This document shows positions 19,849-29,797 of a DNA stretch of 64,000 bases, piece by piece. Both the position numbers and the translations under genes were made by a program. Position 1 is the first letter of the stretch; the number at the start of each line of letters is the position of its first letter. The notes beneath the pieces were generated by a model, which ran no database searches, had not been told where the DNA came from, and saw only the letters and a list, made by a program, of their open reading frames with translations. This DNA is from Myxococcaceae bacterium (GTDB taxonomy: Bacteria > Myxococcota > Myxococcia > Myxococcales > Myxococcaceae): assembly GCA_016793095.1 (NCBI GenBank), contig JAEUJQ010000060.1:1-64000 (forward strand), written 5' to 3'.

Positions 19849-20361
19849 TTGCCTGCGAGCTGCCGCGGAGTGCTGTTCCTGCTCGCGCTCTCAGCGTGTA
19901 ATGAGTCCCCCGCGTCGATCGAGTCGGTCGTGACGCTCCCGCCGCGGAACGCCGATGGAGGGCTGAGGCGCGCGTCACCCCGGCCCGTGGTGGCCGAGGT
20001 GCCGAGGCCGAAGAAGGTCGCGGGGCCGATTCAGGTCGAGGTCGCCCCATCGGCTGAGCTCGACGTGGGCGCGGTGCGGGCCTTCGTCACCGGCTTCGAC
20101 GACGTGCTGCGCAGCTGCGCCGAGCGGGTGATCAACCAGCCTGCGGCAGGAGTGCCGGCGATCGATGGACGAGTGGTGGCGGAGGCGCGCGTGACGCCGG
20201 CCGGCCGGCTTCAGGGGATCGAGCTGACGTCGGACACGATTCGCAATGACCAGTTCTTCGCCTGTCTCAAGACGGTGATGCGGGGGTGGACGCTGCCGGT
20301 CACTCCCGCTGGCCTCGTCCCGGTGACGATCACCTTCGGCTTCTCGACGCTGCCCGGCTGA
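19849..20361 (+). CDS. Lipoprotein with AgmX/PglI-type C-terminal domain
   Basis: A 170-aa protein beginning at TTG, four bases after grxD. Residues 1-17 form a lipoprotein signal (GVLFLLALSAC). A Pro-rich spacer follows, then from about 70 a domain with DGRVVAEARVTPAGRLQGIE and FFACLKTVMRGWTLPVTP. This is the pattern of the AgmX/PglI C-terminal domain of myxobacterial proteins, related in fold to TonB-type ends. It is probably an envelope protein attached to the outer membrane. The role is unknown, and the link to the Grx operon may be only transcriptional. Confidence 0.75.
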   Translation: MPASCRGVLFLLALSACNESPASIESVVTLPPRNADGGLRRASPRPVVAEVPRPKKVAGPIQVEVAPSAELDVGAVRAFVTGFDDVLRSCAERVINQPAAGVPAIDGRVVAEARVTPAGRLQGIELTSDTIRNDQFFACLKTVMRGWTLPVTPAGLVPVTITFGFSTLPG

Positions 20362-20412
20362 CGCGCCGAATCGGGTTGCCGAAAGAGTCCAAGCTGGGAT
20401 TCTCGGGGAACC

Positions 20413-21669
20413 GTGGCCAGCCCGACGCCGCCGACCGAGCCCTCTGCTGCTGCCGACGTGCCCGCGACGGGCGCCTGGGCGCGCTTCAAGCACTTCAAGG
20501 AGAAGAACCACATCGCCTTCGAGGTCGGCTTCTTCTTCGCCGGCTTCCTCTTCGACGTGGTGCTGCTGCACCGCATCGACTCGACGCCCCTGCTGATCCA
20601 CCAGGGCATCTACCTGGTGCTCTCGGGCCTGTTGATCTTCGTCGATCACCGGCTGCACGTGCGCGGCAAGGAGCCCGAGGGCCTGCTCGGCCGCATCGCC
20701 AGCTTCCGGCTCTGGGTGATGCACTTCTTCCTCGGCACGCTGCTCAACGCCTTCATGGTGTTCTACTTCCGGGCGTCGAGCGGCCTGATGTCGTTCGTCT
20801 TCCTCGTCGCGCTCGCCGGGCTGATCGTCGCCAACGAGCTGCCGCGGTTCAGGGCGCAAGGGCCGATCGTTCGCGTCGCCATGCTGTCGTTCGCGACGAC
20901 GTCGTTCCTCGCGTACCTGCTGCCGGTGATCGTCGGGCGCCTGTCGCCATGGCAGTACTACCTGTCGGTCGCGCTGGGCTCGGGCGTCACCTTCGGCCTG
21001 TGGAAGCTCTTCACCCGCTTCACGCACGATCCGAACTGGACGTTCCAGCGCGCGGTGGCGCCGGGGCTCGTCGTGCAGGGCGCGCTGCTGGGCTTCTACC
21101 TCGTGGGCGCGGTGCCGCCCGTGCCGCTGTCGCTCAAGTACATCGAGCTGTACCAGCACGTGCTGTCGGAGAAGACCGAGGGGAAGCGCCGCTACGTGCT
21201 CGAGTACCAGCCGGCGCCGGGGTGGCGCTTCTGGAACCGGCACTCCCGTGACTACGTCGCCTCGCCGACCGGCGTCTGTCTCAACGGCGCAGAAGGTTAC
21301 GCCCGCACCTCGATCGCCTGTGAAGACGACAAGCCGTGCGAAGGCCTCGGCAGGAAATCGCTCTGCTCGGCGAAGCGCGTCTGGGTCTTCGTGAAGATCT
21401 TCGCGCCCACGAAGTTCCAGGACACCGTGAAGTTCCGCTGGGAGAAGGACGACCCGAAAGACGGCTGGAAGCTGCTCGGGTCGAGGCCGTTCGAGACCGG
21501 CCTGTCAGGCGGCACCGAGGAGGGCTTTCACACCTTCGCGTACTCGTCGATCAGCGACGACACCGACTACCGCGTCATGGTGCTCACGAAGGACGATCGC
21601 GAGATCGGCCGGCTCACCTTCCACGGGCGCCTGGGCGAGCCGCCCGCGCCCGAGACCGACGTCGAGTGA
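20413..21669 (+). CDS. Polytopic membrane protein with C-terminal DUF2914
   Basis: A 418-aa protein beginning at GTG. Residues about 35-240 hold six to eight hydrophobic helices (for example GFFFAGFLFDVVLLH, FLGTLLNAFMVFYF). The soluble C-terminal part, residues 300-410, has the DUF2914 pattern: KRVWVFVKIFAPTKFQDTVK, FRWEKDD, and FHTFAYSSISDDTDYRVMVL. DUF2914 is thought to be a periplasmic beta-sandwich; its partner is unknown. It lies downstream of the AgmX-domain lipoprotein and converges on pepP with no gap between stops. Confidence 0.8.
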   Translation: MASPTPPTEPSAAADVPATGAWARFKHFKEKNHIAFEVGFFFAGFLFDVVLLHRIDSTPLLIHQGIYLVLSGLLIFVDHRLHVRGKEPEGLLGRIASFRLWVMHFFLGTLLNAFMVFYFRASSGLMSFVFLVALAGLIVANELPRFRAQGPIVRVAMLSFATTSFLAYLLPVIVGRLSPWQYYLSVALGSGVTFGLWKLFTRFTHDPNWTFQRAVAPGLVVQGALLGFYLVGAVPPVPLSLKYIELYQHVLSEKTEGKRRYVLEYQPAPGWRFWNRHSRDYVASPTGVCLNGAEGYARTSIACEDDKPCEGLGRKSLCSAKRVWVFVKIFAPTKFQDTVKFRWEKDDPKDGWKLLGSRPFETGLSGGTEEGFHTFAYSSISDDTDYRVMVLTKDDREIGRLTFHGRLGEPPAPETDVE

Positions 21670-23127
21670 TCAGCGGGCCTTCTTCTTCCAGACGCCCTTC
21701 ATCCACGCCTCGACCGCGCCCGCCTCGCTGGGGATCGACGCCGACAGGTTCTTCATGCCCGACTCGGTGACGAGCACGTCGTCCTCGATGCGCACGCCGA
21801 TGCCGCGGTACTTCGCTGGCACCCGCAGATCGTCGAGCTGGAAGTAGAGCCCGGGCTCGACGGTGAGCACCATGCCCGGCTCGAGCTTGCCGTAGCGGTA
21901 CACCTCTTCGCGGGCCTTCGCACAGTCGTGCACGTCGAGGCCGAGCATGTGGCTCACGTTGTGGAGCGACCACCGCTTGAAGAAGAGGTGCTCGGGCCTG
22001 AGCGCGTCCTCCACGCTGGTGGGCAGAATGTCGAGATCCTTCAGGCCCTGCGCGAGCACCTTCGACGCGGCGAGGTTGGGGGCCATGAAGTCGTTGCCGG
22101 GCTTCACCTCGGCCAGGGCCGCCTGCTGCGCGCGCCACACCAGCTCGTAGATGGTGCGCTGCGCCTTCGAGAACTTCCCCGAGATCGGCAGCGTGCGGGT
22201 GATGTCGGCGGTGTAGAGCGCGTGCCCCTCGACGCCGGCGTCGATCAGGATCAGGTCCTTCTTCTTCAGCCCGGCGTCGTTGCGCGTCCAGTGGAGGATG
22301 CAGGCGTTGGCGCCGCTCGCCGCGATGGTGCCGTAGCCGACGTCCTGGCCCTCGACCCGCGCGCGCAGGTTGAAGGTGCCCTCGACCTCGCGCTCGGAGC
22401 TCGCCTTCGGGAGCACGCGGATGATGTCCTCGAAGCCGCGCTTGGTGGCGTCGATCACCTTCTTGAGCTCTTTGATCTCCAGCGCGTCCTTCACGAGCCG
22501 GTGCTCGGACAGGAAGGTGGCGAGCTCGTCGTCGGGCTTGCCCTCATCGCGTCTGGGCACGACGCCGTCGGTGAGGTGGGAGAAGCCCCGGAGCACGCGG
22601 GCGATCGGGTGCTGCTCGAGGAACGCCTTGAGGGCCTCGAGCGGGTGGGCGAAGTCGACCCCGTAGCGCGCGCGGCTCTGCTCGACGCCGAGGCGAGCGC
22701 CGACCCACAGCTCGCCCTTCTTGCGATCCGTGTAGAACGTCTCGCTCGCGCGGCCCGGGTTCGGCTCGACGAAGAGGTGGCTGTCGTGTCCGCCTCCGTG
22801 GCGCGGCGTCAGCACGAGGACGCAGTCAGGTTCGGTGTTGCCGGTCAGGTAGAAGAAGTCGGAGCCGGGGCGGAAGCGGTAATACGTGTCGTTCGCGCGC
22901 ACCTTCTCGTGGCCCGTGGGGATGATGAGGACCTCACCGGGGAACCGCTCGGACAGCGCGGCACGTCGGCGGGCGTGGAAGTCCGTCGCGGCCACCGGCT
23001 TCGGCAGCGGCTTTGCCTGCGGCTTCCACTCCGTCATCATGAAGCGGACGAGCGCCTCGGGGTTGTTCGGGTCCCCTGGCTTCTCGGCTGGTTTGGCCGC
23101 GTCGGACTTGTCGTTCTGGAAGCTCAT
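21670..23127 (-). CDS. pepP: Xaa-Pro aminopeptidase (M24B)
   Basis: Removes N-terminal residues that precede proline. The 485-aa protein has an AMP_N domain (about 50-190: DFHARRRAALSERFPGEVLI, DSHLFVEPNPGRASET) and an M24 pita-bread domain. The metal ligands are visible: Asp in LILIDAGVEGHALYTADIT (two Asp), His in VSHMLGLDVHD, Glu in VEPGLYF, and Glu in VTESGMKN. The ATG at 23127 is followed by a short charged tail. It is cytosolic and used in peptide turnover. Confidence 0.94.
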   Translation of the reverse strand: MSFQNDKSDAAKPAEKPGDPNNPEALVRFMMTEWKPQAKPLPKPVAATDFHARRRAALSERFPGEVLIIPTGHEKVRANDTYYRFRPGSDFFYLTGNTEPDCVLVLTPRHGGGHDSHLFVEPNPGRASETFYTDRKKGELWVGARLGVEQSRARYGVDFAHPLEALKAFLEQHPIARVLRGFSHLTDGVVPRRDEGKPDDELATFLSEHRLVKDALEIKELKKVIDATKRGFEDIIRVLPKASSEREVEGTFNLRARVEGQDVGYGTIAASGANACILHWTRNDAGLKKKDLILIDAGVEGHALYTADITRTLPISGKFSKAQRTIYELVWRAQQAALAEVKPGNDFMAPNLAASKVLAQGLKDLDILPTSVEDALRPEHLFFKRWSLHNVSHMLGLDVHDCAKAREEVYRYGKLEPGMVLTVEPGLYFQLDDLRVPAKYRGIGVRIEDDVLVTESGMKNLSASIPSEAGAVEAWMKGVWKKKAR

Positions 23128-23146
23128 GGCGGCGTTATGCCACTGG

Positions 23147-23881
23147 TCATGGGCGCATGAGGAGGGTGGGGCGCAGCGCAGCGATCACCGCCGGCACCGC
23201 CACCTCACCTCGCAGGACCCGAGGCCCAAGCGAGACCGGGGTGAAGCCGTGGCGCGTGAGCAGGTCGACCTCGAAGGGCACCCAGCCCCCGTCGGGCCCG
23301 ATCGCGATCACGAGGCGGCGATCGGCGGGCATCGCGTGCGCTCGCTCGGCGGCGGTGGGGTGCGGCACGAGGCGCAGCGCGTCCTTCGGCGCCCAGGCGT
23401 CGAGCTCGTCCTCGACGAAGGGCCTGAAGCGCTCGTGCACCTCGATGCGCGGGGGGATCGTGTCCTTCGCCTGCTCGAGGCCGAGATCGATGAGCGCGTC
23501 GAGCGTCTCGGCGGTGAGCACCTTCGCGTCGAAGTAGCTCTTCTCCACCCGCGCCGCGTTGATGAGGACGAGCCGGTCGATGCCCAGCGAGGCGATCGCG
23601 GGGATGACTCGCTTGAGCGCCTTTGGCCTGGGGATCGCGAGCAGCAGATCGACGCCGGGCCGCGGAGGAGGCTCGTCGCTGAGCGTGACCTCGAGGACCA
23701 GCGCGTCTTTCGTCAGGGACCGCACCACGGCAGCGCCGCAGTAGCCGGCCCGCACGCCGACCCGGAGCGTGTCTCCGGCCTGAACGCGCAGCACCTCCTT
23801 CGCGTGCGCGAGTCGGCGATCGCGCAGCGTGGCGGTGCCGTCCGCGGCCACCTCATCGGGCTGCAGCAGGAGCAGGTTCAC
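23147..23881 (-). CDS. rsmE: 16S rRNA (uracil(1498)-N(3))-methyltransferase
   Basis: A SPOUT-class methyltransferase that modifies U1498 of 16S rRNA with S-adenosylmethionine. The 244-aa protein shows the N-terminal PUA-like part (RRLAHAKEVLRVQAGDTLRV) and the knotted C-terminal domain with RPKALKRVIPAIASLGID, VIAIGPDGGW and SLGPRVLRGEVAV. The last motif is the usual S..LG.RILR.ETA cofactor loop, here with V in place of T at the end. It starts with GTG one base after the stop of the upstream lipoprotein gene. Confidence 0.94.
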   Translation of the reverse strand: MNLLLLQPDEVAADGTATLRDRRLAHAKEVLRVQAGDTLRVGVRAGYCGAAVVRSLTKDALVLEVTLSDEPPPRPGVDLLLAIPRPKALKRVIPAIASLGIDRLVLINAARVEKSYFDAKVLTAETLDALIDLGLEQAKDTIPPRIEVHERFRPFVEDELDAWAPKDALRLVPHPTAAERAHAMPADRRLVIAIGPDGGWVPFEVDLLTRHGFTPVSLGPRVLRGEVAVPAVIAALRPTLLMRP

Positions 23882-23882
23882 G

Positions 23883-26561
23883 TCACGGACACGACCAGGG
23901 CGCCGTCGATCGGCTCAGGTTGCGGGAGTTCGCCGGATCGTGCGCCGTGTTCGGCCAGGGAGCAGTTCCGTCGAGCCCCTGTGAGTCGATGAGCCACGCT
24001 TCAGTCGAGTTGGCCCCGAGGAGGTACACCGTGCCGAAGTCCTGGCCGCAGGCCTTGGCGCCGCTCGGGAGTCTGGGAACGTCGACGGTGAAGTCGTTGA
24101 GCTGGGCGCTGAACGGCACTCCGAAGACGCCGCCATCGGGCCGAATCTCGGCAGCGCCGCCGAGAACGGGGACCCACACACCGCTCGAGCTCTTGATGGC
24201 GCGGGACGACGGGTTCAGCGACGGGCCATAGGCGACGCAGCCTGAGATGGCTGGCGTGGCGTCATAGTCACAGCGGTAGAGAACCCCGCTCGCTAGATGG
24301 ATGGAGTCGTTCCCAGCAACTGCCATTGTGCCTCCCAATCCCCCGAACGAGGTGGGGCCGCCGAGGTGGTTTGGCTGCAACACCAGAGTTACGTTACTCA
24401 ACGTTCCGAGCGTACCGGAGAGCAGGAACACCTGGGCGGCTGCTGGACCCTGAGCAATGCCCGCGTCCGAGAATGAAAACCCGTCGAAGGTGAACTTCTG
24501 GGGCGGACCACCTGACGCCATGTAGACACTGATCTCCCCGGTCAGGCCCAGCTCAACCGCCGCGCTGAGCCCAGTCCCGACGTCCAGACCGAGCTCGGGA
24601 CACGACGCCGTGCCAGCGAACACCCTGTCCTTGCGCCTCCCGATGGGGACCTCAGCGCCGATTGACGACGTCGCCAGAGCGAGCGGCGTGTCGAAAGGGC
24701 GCTGGTAGTCTGCGGTGCAGGTCGTCGCCAGCACACTGCCCGTGGCCAGACTGAGTCGGCGAATGCTGCTCTCCTGACTCCCATCATAGTCCGTGACATA
24801 GACACTCCCGGCGCCGACCACGGGGGGACGGACGGTGAGGGAGTTGGCTCCTGCCGACCAGAGCCACAGCGTGCCCCCGTCCGGTGCGACAGCGCGCACC
24901 TCGTTCGAGCTCTGGACGATGAGCGTGCCGTTTTCGGCGAGCCCAAGGCCATTGCCCCCGAATGCCCGCTCCCAGAGGAAGCGGGTGACGGGCAGCTCGT
25001 CGGTGAGCGCCGGGCTCTGGTTTCCGGCAGAGTCCGCGATGGGACGGACGGTCACGAAGGCCGCGCTCCGAGAGCCGCTCCGCGCTGGCAACTCGGCAGC
25101 GTGGCGCAGCGGCACCTGGAAACACTGGCAGCCCGAGCACCCGCAGGCAGCCGGGGCGACCTGCGTGATGGTCACGCCCGAATCGACGACGCTCAAGTCC
25201 GCGACCGTGACGGGCGGCCCGGCGTCCACGACGACCGCGAGCAATGCGGTCTCGTTCATCTTCCATGCTCCGGGGTCGCGGGAATACGGGTCGGGCCAGG
25301 AGGCAGGACGCGTGAGGGGCAAGAGGATCACCCCGGGCGGCACGGTGTCGCGCTCGATGGCGACGCTCGCCGTTGGGCCCCCGGCCGGCCAGCCGGCGAC
25401 GAAGGTCTTGCTGCCCTCCGGCGCGGCCATGGGGAGCGAGCCGGTGAAGACGCCCGCCGCGCCTGTCAGCGGTGGGAGCGGCCCCGTCGGCCCGGACAAC
25501 GGAATCGACGTCAACCCCGGAGGCACCGGCCCTCCGCTCCGCGTCACTGACAACCGGGCCGGCACGCTCGCCGAGTTGAAGGCCAGCCCCGCATCGGGCG
25601 AGGTCCACGTGAGCGAGAGGTTCAGCGATGGGCACGAGCCTCCGTCCAGCGAAGGGGTGCAGAACTGCCAGGGCTGACAGGCCGCGACGCACGAGATCGT
25701 CTGCACCGAGACCGACGCGCTCGGCCCGCCGTCCCAGCCGGCCGTGAACGACCACGTCCCGGCGACTGGGAGCGTGACGTTGGAGGCCACGCCCGCGGCG
25801 ATCGTCGCTGGCGCGCTCGCGTTGGTGCTCAGCGGGATCGCCACGGCGAACGAGCCGCCGTCTCGCAGGCGGGCGCTCACCTCGACGGGCACGGTGATTC
25901 CCGCGTCATAGACGGCGCCGTTCGGTGGCGAGACGAAGGCGAGGCTGAGGTTGACGCAGCGGCCCCCGTCGAGGTCGGCCTCGCACGGCGCGTAGACAGG
26001 ACAGCTCGCAGGACAGCTTGGGACGGGCGTTCCCCCCGCGCTCCCTCCGCCGGCGCCCCCGGCCGAGCCGCCCGCGGCGCCTCCAGAAGAGCCACCTGCT
26101 GCTCCACCGGCTGAGCCACCGCCGCCCCCGCCAGCAGCGCCCCCGCCGAGCCCGCCTGCGACCCCGCCCGAGCTGCCACCCGCGTCGCCGCCTGCGACAC
26201 CACCTGAGGTCCCACCCGCGTCGCCTCCCGCCACGCCCCCCGCGGTCCCGCCCGCATCGCCACCACCGCCTCCGAGACCGCCCGCCACGCCACCGGCAAG
26301 CCCACCCGCGACACCGCCCGCCAGACCCCCGCCGGTGCTCCCGCCCGCAGTTCCGCCGCCTGCTCCGCCAGCACGCCCACCCGCTGACGCACCACCGGCC
26401 GCGCCACCTCCGCCAGCGCTGGCCAGGCATCGTCCGTCGACGCAGCTCTGCCCACTCGCGCACGGCGGGAGATCGGGGCCGCAGCGATCACCGATCGGCT
26501 CCGGGCACCCGCTGGTGACGACCACGAGTCCCGTGACGACGAATGACAACTTCCAGTTCAT
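23883..26561 (-). CDS. Large surface lipoprotein with Gly/Ala-rich linker
   Basis: An 892-aa exported protein. The lipoprotein signal is MNWKLSFVVTGLVVVTSGC. A small Cys motif follows (CGPDLPPCASGQSCVDGRC), then about 130 residues of GG/A/S repeats (about 50-180), two similar Cys-containing modules (CPASCPVYAPCEADLDGG; SCVAACQPWQFCTPSLDGG) and immunoglobulin-like segments. The C-terminal third resembles a PQQ-type repeat (NEVRAVAPDGGTLWLW). This architecture is typical of myxobacterial outer-membrane lipoproteins whose linker lifts a binding module off the surface. The ligand is unknown. The C-terminal third is locally less GC-rich than its neighbours. Confidence 0.8.
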   Translation of the reverse strand: MNWKLSFVVTGLVVVTSGCPEPIGDRCGPDLPPCASGQSCVDGRCLASAGGGGAAGGASAGGRAGGAGGGTAGGSTGGGLAGGVAGGLAGGVAGGLGGGGGDAGGTAGGVAGGDAGGTSGGVAGGDAGGSSGGVAGGLGGGAAGGGGGGSAGGAAGGSSGGAAGGSAGGAGGGSAGGTPVPSCPASCPVYAPCEADLDGGRCVNLSLAFVSPPNGAVYDAGITVPVEVSARLRDGGSFAVAIPLSTNASAPATIAAGVASNVTLPVAGTWSFTAGWDGGPSASVSVQTISCVAACQPWQFCTPSLDGGSCPSLNLSLTWTSPDAGLAFNSASVPARLSVTRSGGPVPPGLTSIPLSGPTGPLPPLTGAAGVFTGSLPMAAPEGSKTFVAGWPAGGPTASVAIERDTVPPGVILLPLTRPASWPDPYSRDPGAWKMNETALLAVVVDAGPPVTVADLSVVDSGVTITQVAPAACGCSGCQCFQVPLRHAAELPARSGSRSAAFVTVRPIADSAGNQSPALTDELPVTRFLWERAFGGNGLGLAENGTLIVQSSNEVRAVAPDGGTLWLWSAGANSLTVRPPVVGAGSVYVTDYDGSQESSIRRLSLATGSVLATTCTADYQRPFDTPLALATSSIGAEVPIGRRKDRVFAGTASCPELGLDVGTGLSAAVELGLTGEISVYMASGGPPQKFTFDGFSFSDAGIAQGPAAAQVFLLSGTLGTLSNVTLVLQPNHLGGPTSFGGLGGTMAVAGNDSIHLASGVLYRCDYDATPAISGCVAYGPSLNPSSRAIKSSSGVWVPVLGGAAEIRPDGGVFGVPFSAQLNDFTVDVPRLPSGAKACGQDFGTVYLLGANSTEAWLIDSQGLDGTAPWPNTAHDPANSRNLSRSTAPWSCP
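26030..26420. repeat. Low-complexity GC-rich tract encoding the GG/A/S linker
   Basis: Short imperfect units coding GGxAGG, such as AGGVAGGDAGGTSGG and GLAGGVAGGLAGG, are repeated in tandem within the lipoprotein gene. The tract is likely to vary in length by slippage. Confidence 0.75.
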
Positions 26562-26645
26562 GGAGACCCCGCTGGCGAGGGGTCGACTTTGCCCGACGCG
26601 CGCCTCGCTTGCACCGATTCAAAGGGCGCGGCACAAGGCCTGCCG

Positions 26646-27842
26646 ATGGAAGCGCGCGCCGAGGCCTTTCGCGAGATCTGCCTGCGCTGCCGGCGCCCGA
26701 AGCGTGTCTGCTGGTGTGACGCCGTCACCCCGGTGCCGAGCCGGACCCGCGTCGTCTTCATTCAGCACCCACGGGAGTTCAAGGTGCCCATCAGCACCTG
26801 TCGAATGGCGCACCTGTCGTTGCCGAACTCCGAGCTGCACGTGGCGGTGACCGCCGTCGGCACTCCGGCGCTCGAGGCGCTCTGCGCGCGGCCCGGCACG
26901 GCGCTGCTCTTCCCGCTCGGGGACGACGTGGTGGACGCGGACACGATCGACTCGCCACCGCAGACGCTCGTCGTGGTGGATGGCACGTGGGCGAACGCGC
27001 GCAAGCTGGTGACGAACTGCCCCCTCCTGTCGAAGCTGCCCCGGCTCGCGTTCCGCCCCGACGCGCCGAGCCGGTACCGCATTCGCGCTGAGCCCGACGA
27101 CGACTTCGTGTCGACGATCGAGGCCACCGCCATCGTCCTCGAGAAGCTCGAGCGCGCCCCTGGCCGGTTCCTGCCGATCCTGACGGCCTTCGACGCGATG
27201 GTGGAGCGCCAGCTCGACTACGCGAAGGGCAACGAGCGCCGAACCCGGCACGCCCGCCTCAAGGCCCGCAACACGGTGCGTGTCGATCCGCTGGCCGAGC
27301 TGAAGGCCGCCCCGTCGCTGGTCGCGGTCTTCGGCGAGGCGAACGCGTGGCCCCTCGACGCCGTCGACGCGCCCGCGGGAGAGGCCGAGCTCGTCCAGTT
27401 GGTCGCCGAGCGGCTCGACACGGGGGCGCGCTTCGAGGCGTTCCTGCGTCCGACGCGACGGCTCGCGCCCAGCGTGCCGCTGCACCTCGATCTGCCGTCG
27501 AGCGTGCTGGAGACGGCCGAGCCGCGAGGGGCGGCGCTCGAGCGCTGGGCGGGCTTCCTCAAGCCGGGCGACGTGCTGGTGGGCTGGGGCCGGTACTGCC
27601 GCGATCTCCTCGAGCGGGAGGGCCACCCCTGTGGCGCCTTCATCGACGTCCGCGCGCAGCTCTGTCAGTTGAACGCCGGTCGGCCGGGCTCGGTCGAGGC
27701 GTGCGCGGCCCGGCTCGAGGTCGCCCTGCCGGAAGGAAGAGGCCGTGCCGCCCGTCGCTTGAACGCCGTCGCGGCCGTCACGCGCGCCGCCATCTCAGGG
27801 CGCGCCACTGACGCCCTCTCGCGGCCCGGGAAGGCCCGATGA
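26646..27842 (+). CDS. DTW-domain protein (tRNA acp3U-type) with a degenerate DnaQ-like C-terminal domain
   Basis: The N-terminal 200 residues are a DTW domain: CLRCRRPKRVCWCDA, PVISTCRMAHLSLPNSEL-like SPOUT-related core, and the signature VVDGTW. DTW proteins such as TapT transfer the aminocarboxypropyl group of SAM to tRNA uridines. Residues about 215-395 have a different fold. They read like a 3'-5' exonuclease of the DnaQ type (SLVAVFGEANAW, FEAFLRPTRRLAPSVPL, FLKPGDVLVGWGRYCRDLL, AFIDVRAQLCQL), but the first catalytic Asp and the final H....D are replaced. I prefer the ATG at 26646; a TTG at 26589 is possible. The next gene overlaps by four bases. Confidence 0.82.
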   Translation: MEARAEAFREICLRCRRPKRVCWCDAVTPVPSRTRVVFIQHPREFKVPISTCRMAHLSLPNSELHVAVTAVGTPALEALCARPGTALLFPLGDDVVDADTIDSPPQTLVVVDGTWANARKLVTNCPLLSKLPRLAFRPDAPSRYRIRAEPDDDFVSTIEATAIVLEKLERAPGRFLPILTAFDAMVERQLDYAKGNERRTRHARLKARNTVRVDPLAELKAAPSLVAVFGEANAWPLDAVDAPAGEAELVQLVAERLDTGARFEAFLRPTRRLAPSVPLHLDLPSSVLETAEPRGAALERWAGFLKPGDVLVGWGRYCRDLLEREGHPCGAFIDVRAQLCQLNAGRPGSVEACAARLEVALPEGRGRAARRLNAVAAVTRAAISGRATDALSRPGKAR

Positions 27843-28438
27843 ACCTCCGAACGCTGCAGCTGCTCTTCGTCCTCTCGTGGCTCGCCTGGGCGTGCATGCC
27901 GGCGTGGGGCGCGACGGCCTTCGCGGCGATGGAGGTCACGCTGCTCTTCGGCCTCGGCTCCCGCCAGCGGCAGGCAGTGCGCGAGCTCGAGACGACGCAC
28001 GCCGAGGTGAAGCACGCCCTCGACGAGCCGCAGCAGGCCTGGCTCGCGAAGTACGCCTTCTTCTACACCCAGCGACCGGCGGCCAGGGAGTGGGCGGGGC
28101 TGCTGCGCGCCTCTGCGCTGGCGCTGATGCTCCTCATCCCCGTCTTCGCGGTTCACGCGCTGGTGCGGCGAGAGCTCTTGCCGCTGGTCGCGCTCCTGCC
28201 CGCGGTGATCTTCATCGTCCTCAACTCGATGCTGGCGCCGTCGCTCGAGGTCGATGACTGGACGAAGGAGGACGGGCGCGAGGCCGAGAAGGCGCTCCAC
28301 GACGCGGTGACGAAGGCCGTCGCGGCGCGAGCGCTGAAGGGCCTCGATCTGAGCGCCCTGCCTGCGCGGCTCGGAGCGCCCGGCGGGCTCGCACCTCCAC
28401 CAGCTGCGCCACCGCCCACCGACCCGCCGGAAGACTGA
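27839..28438 (+). CDS. Membrane protein of unknown function
   Basis: A 199-aa protein with about four hydrophobic segments: residues 5-25 (TLQLLFVLSWLAWACMPAWG), 27-42, then ASALALMLLIPVFAVHALV and LLPLVALLPAVIFIVLNSML. A Pro-rich tail follows (APPPAAPPPTDPPED). Its ATG overlaps the stop of the DTW gene (ATGA). I do not recognise a family. Confidence 0.65.
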   Translation: MNLRTLQLLFVLSWLAWACMPAWGATAFAAMEVTLLFGLGSRQRQAVRELETTHAEVKHALDEPQQAWLAKYAFFYTQRPAAREWAGLLRASALALMLLIPVFAVHALVRRELLPLVALLPAVIFIVLNSMLAPSLEVDDWTKEDGREAEKALHDAVTKAVAARALKGLDLSALPARLGAPGGLAPPPAAPPPTDPPED

Positions 28439-28516
28439 ATCAACCACCTGGCCGGGGGTACGCAACCGTCGAAAACCGCTCGGGCTTGAGCTAACCGGGC
28501 CATCGAGGAGATCACC

Positions 28517-29796
<1,280 letters not shown>

Positions 29797-29797
<1 letters not shown>

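Noticed and set aside
28450-28470. Sigma-54 promoter before the nucleotide sugar dehydrogenase
   Set aside because: TGGCCGGGGGTACGCA has GG and GC elements, but the spacing is one base short of the required value and the rest does not match.
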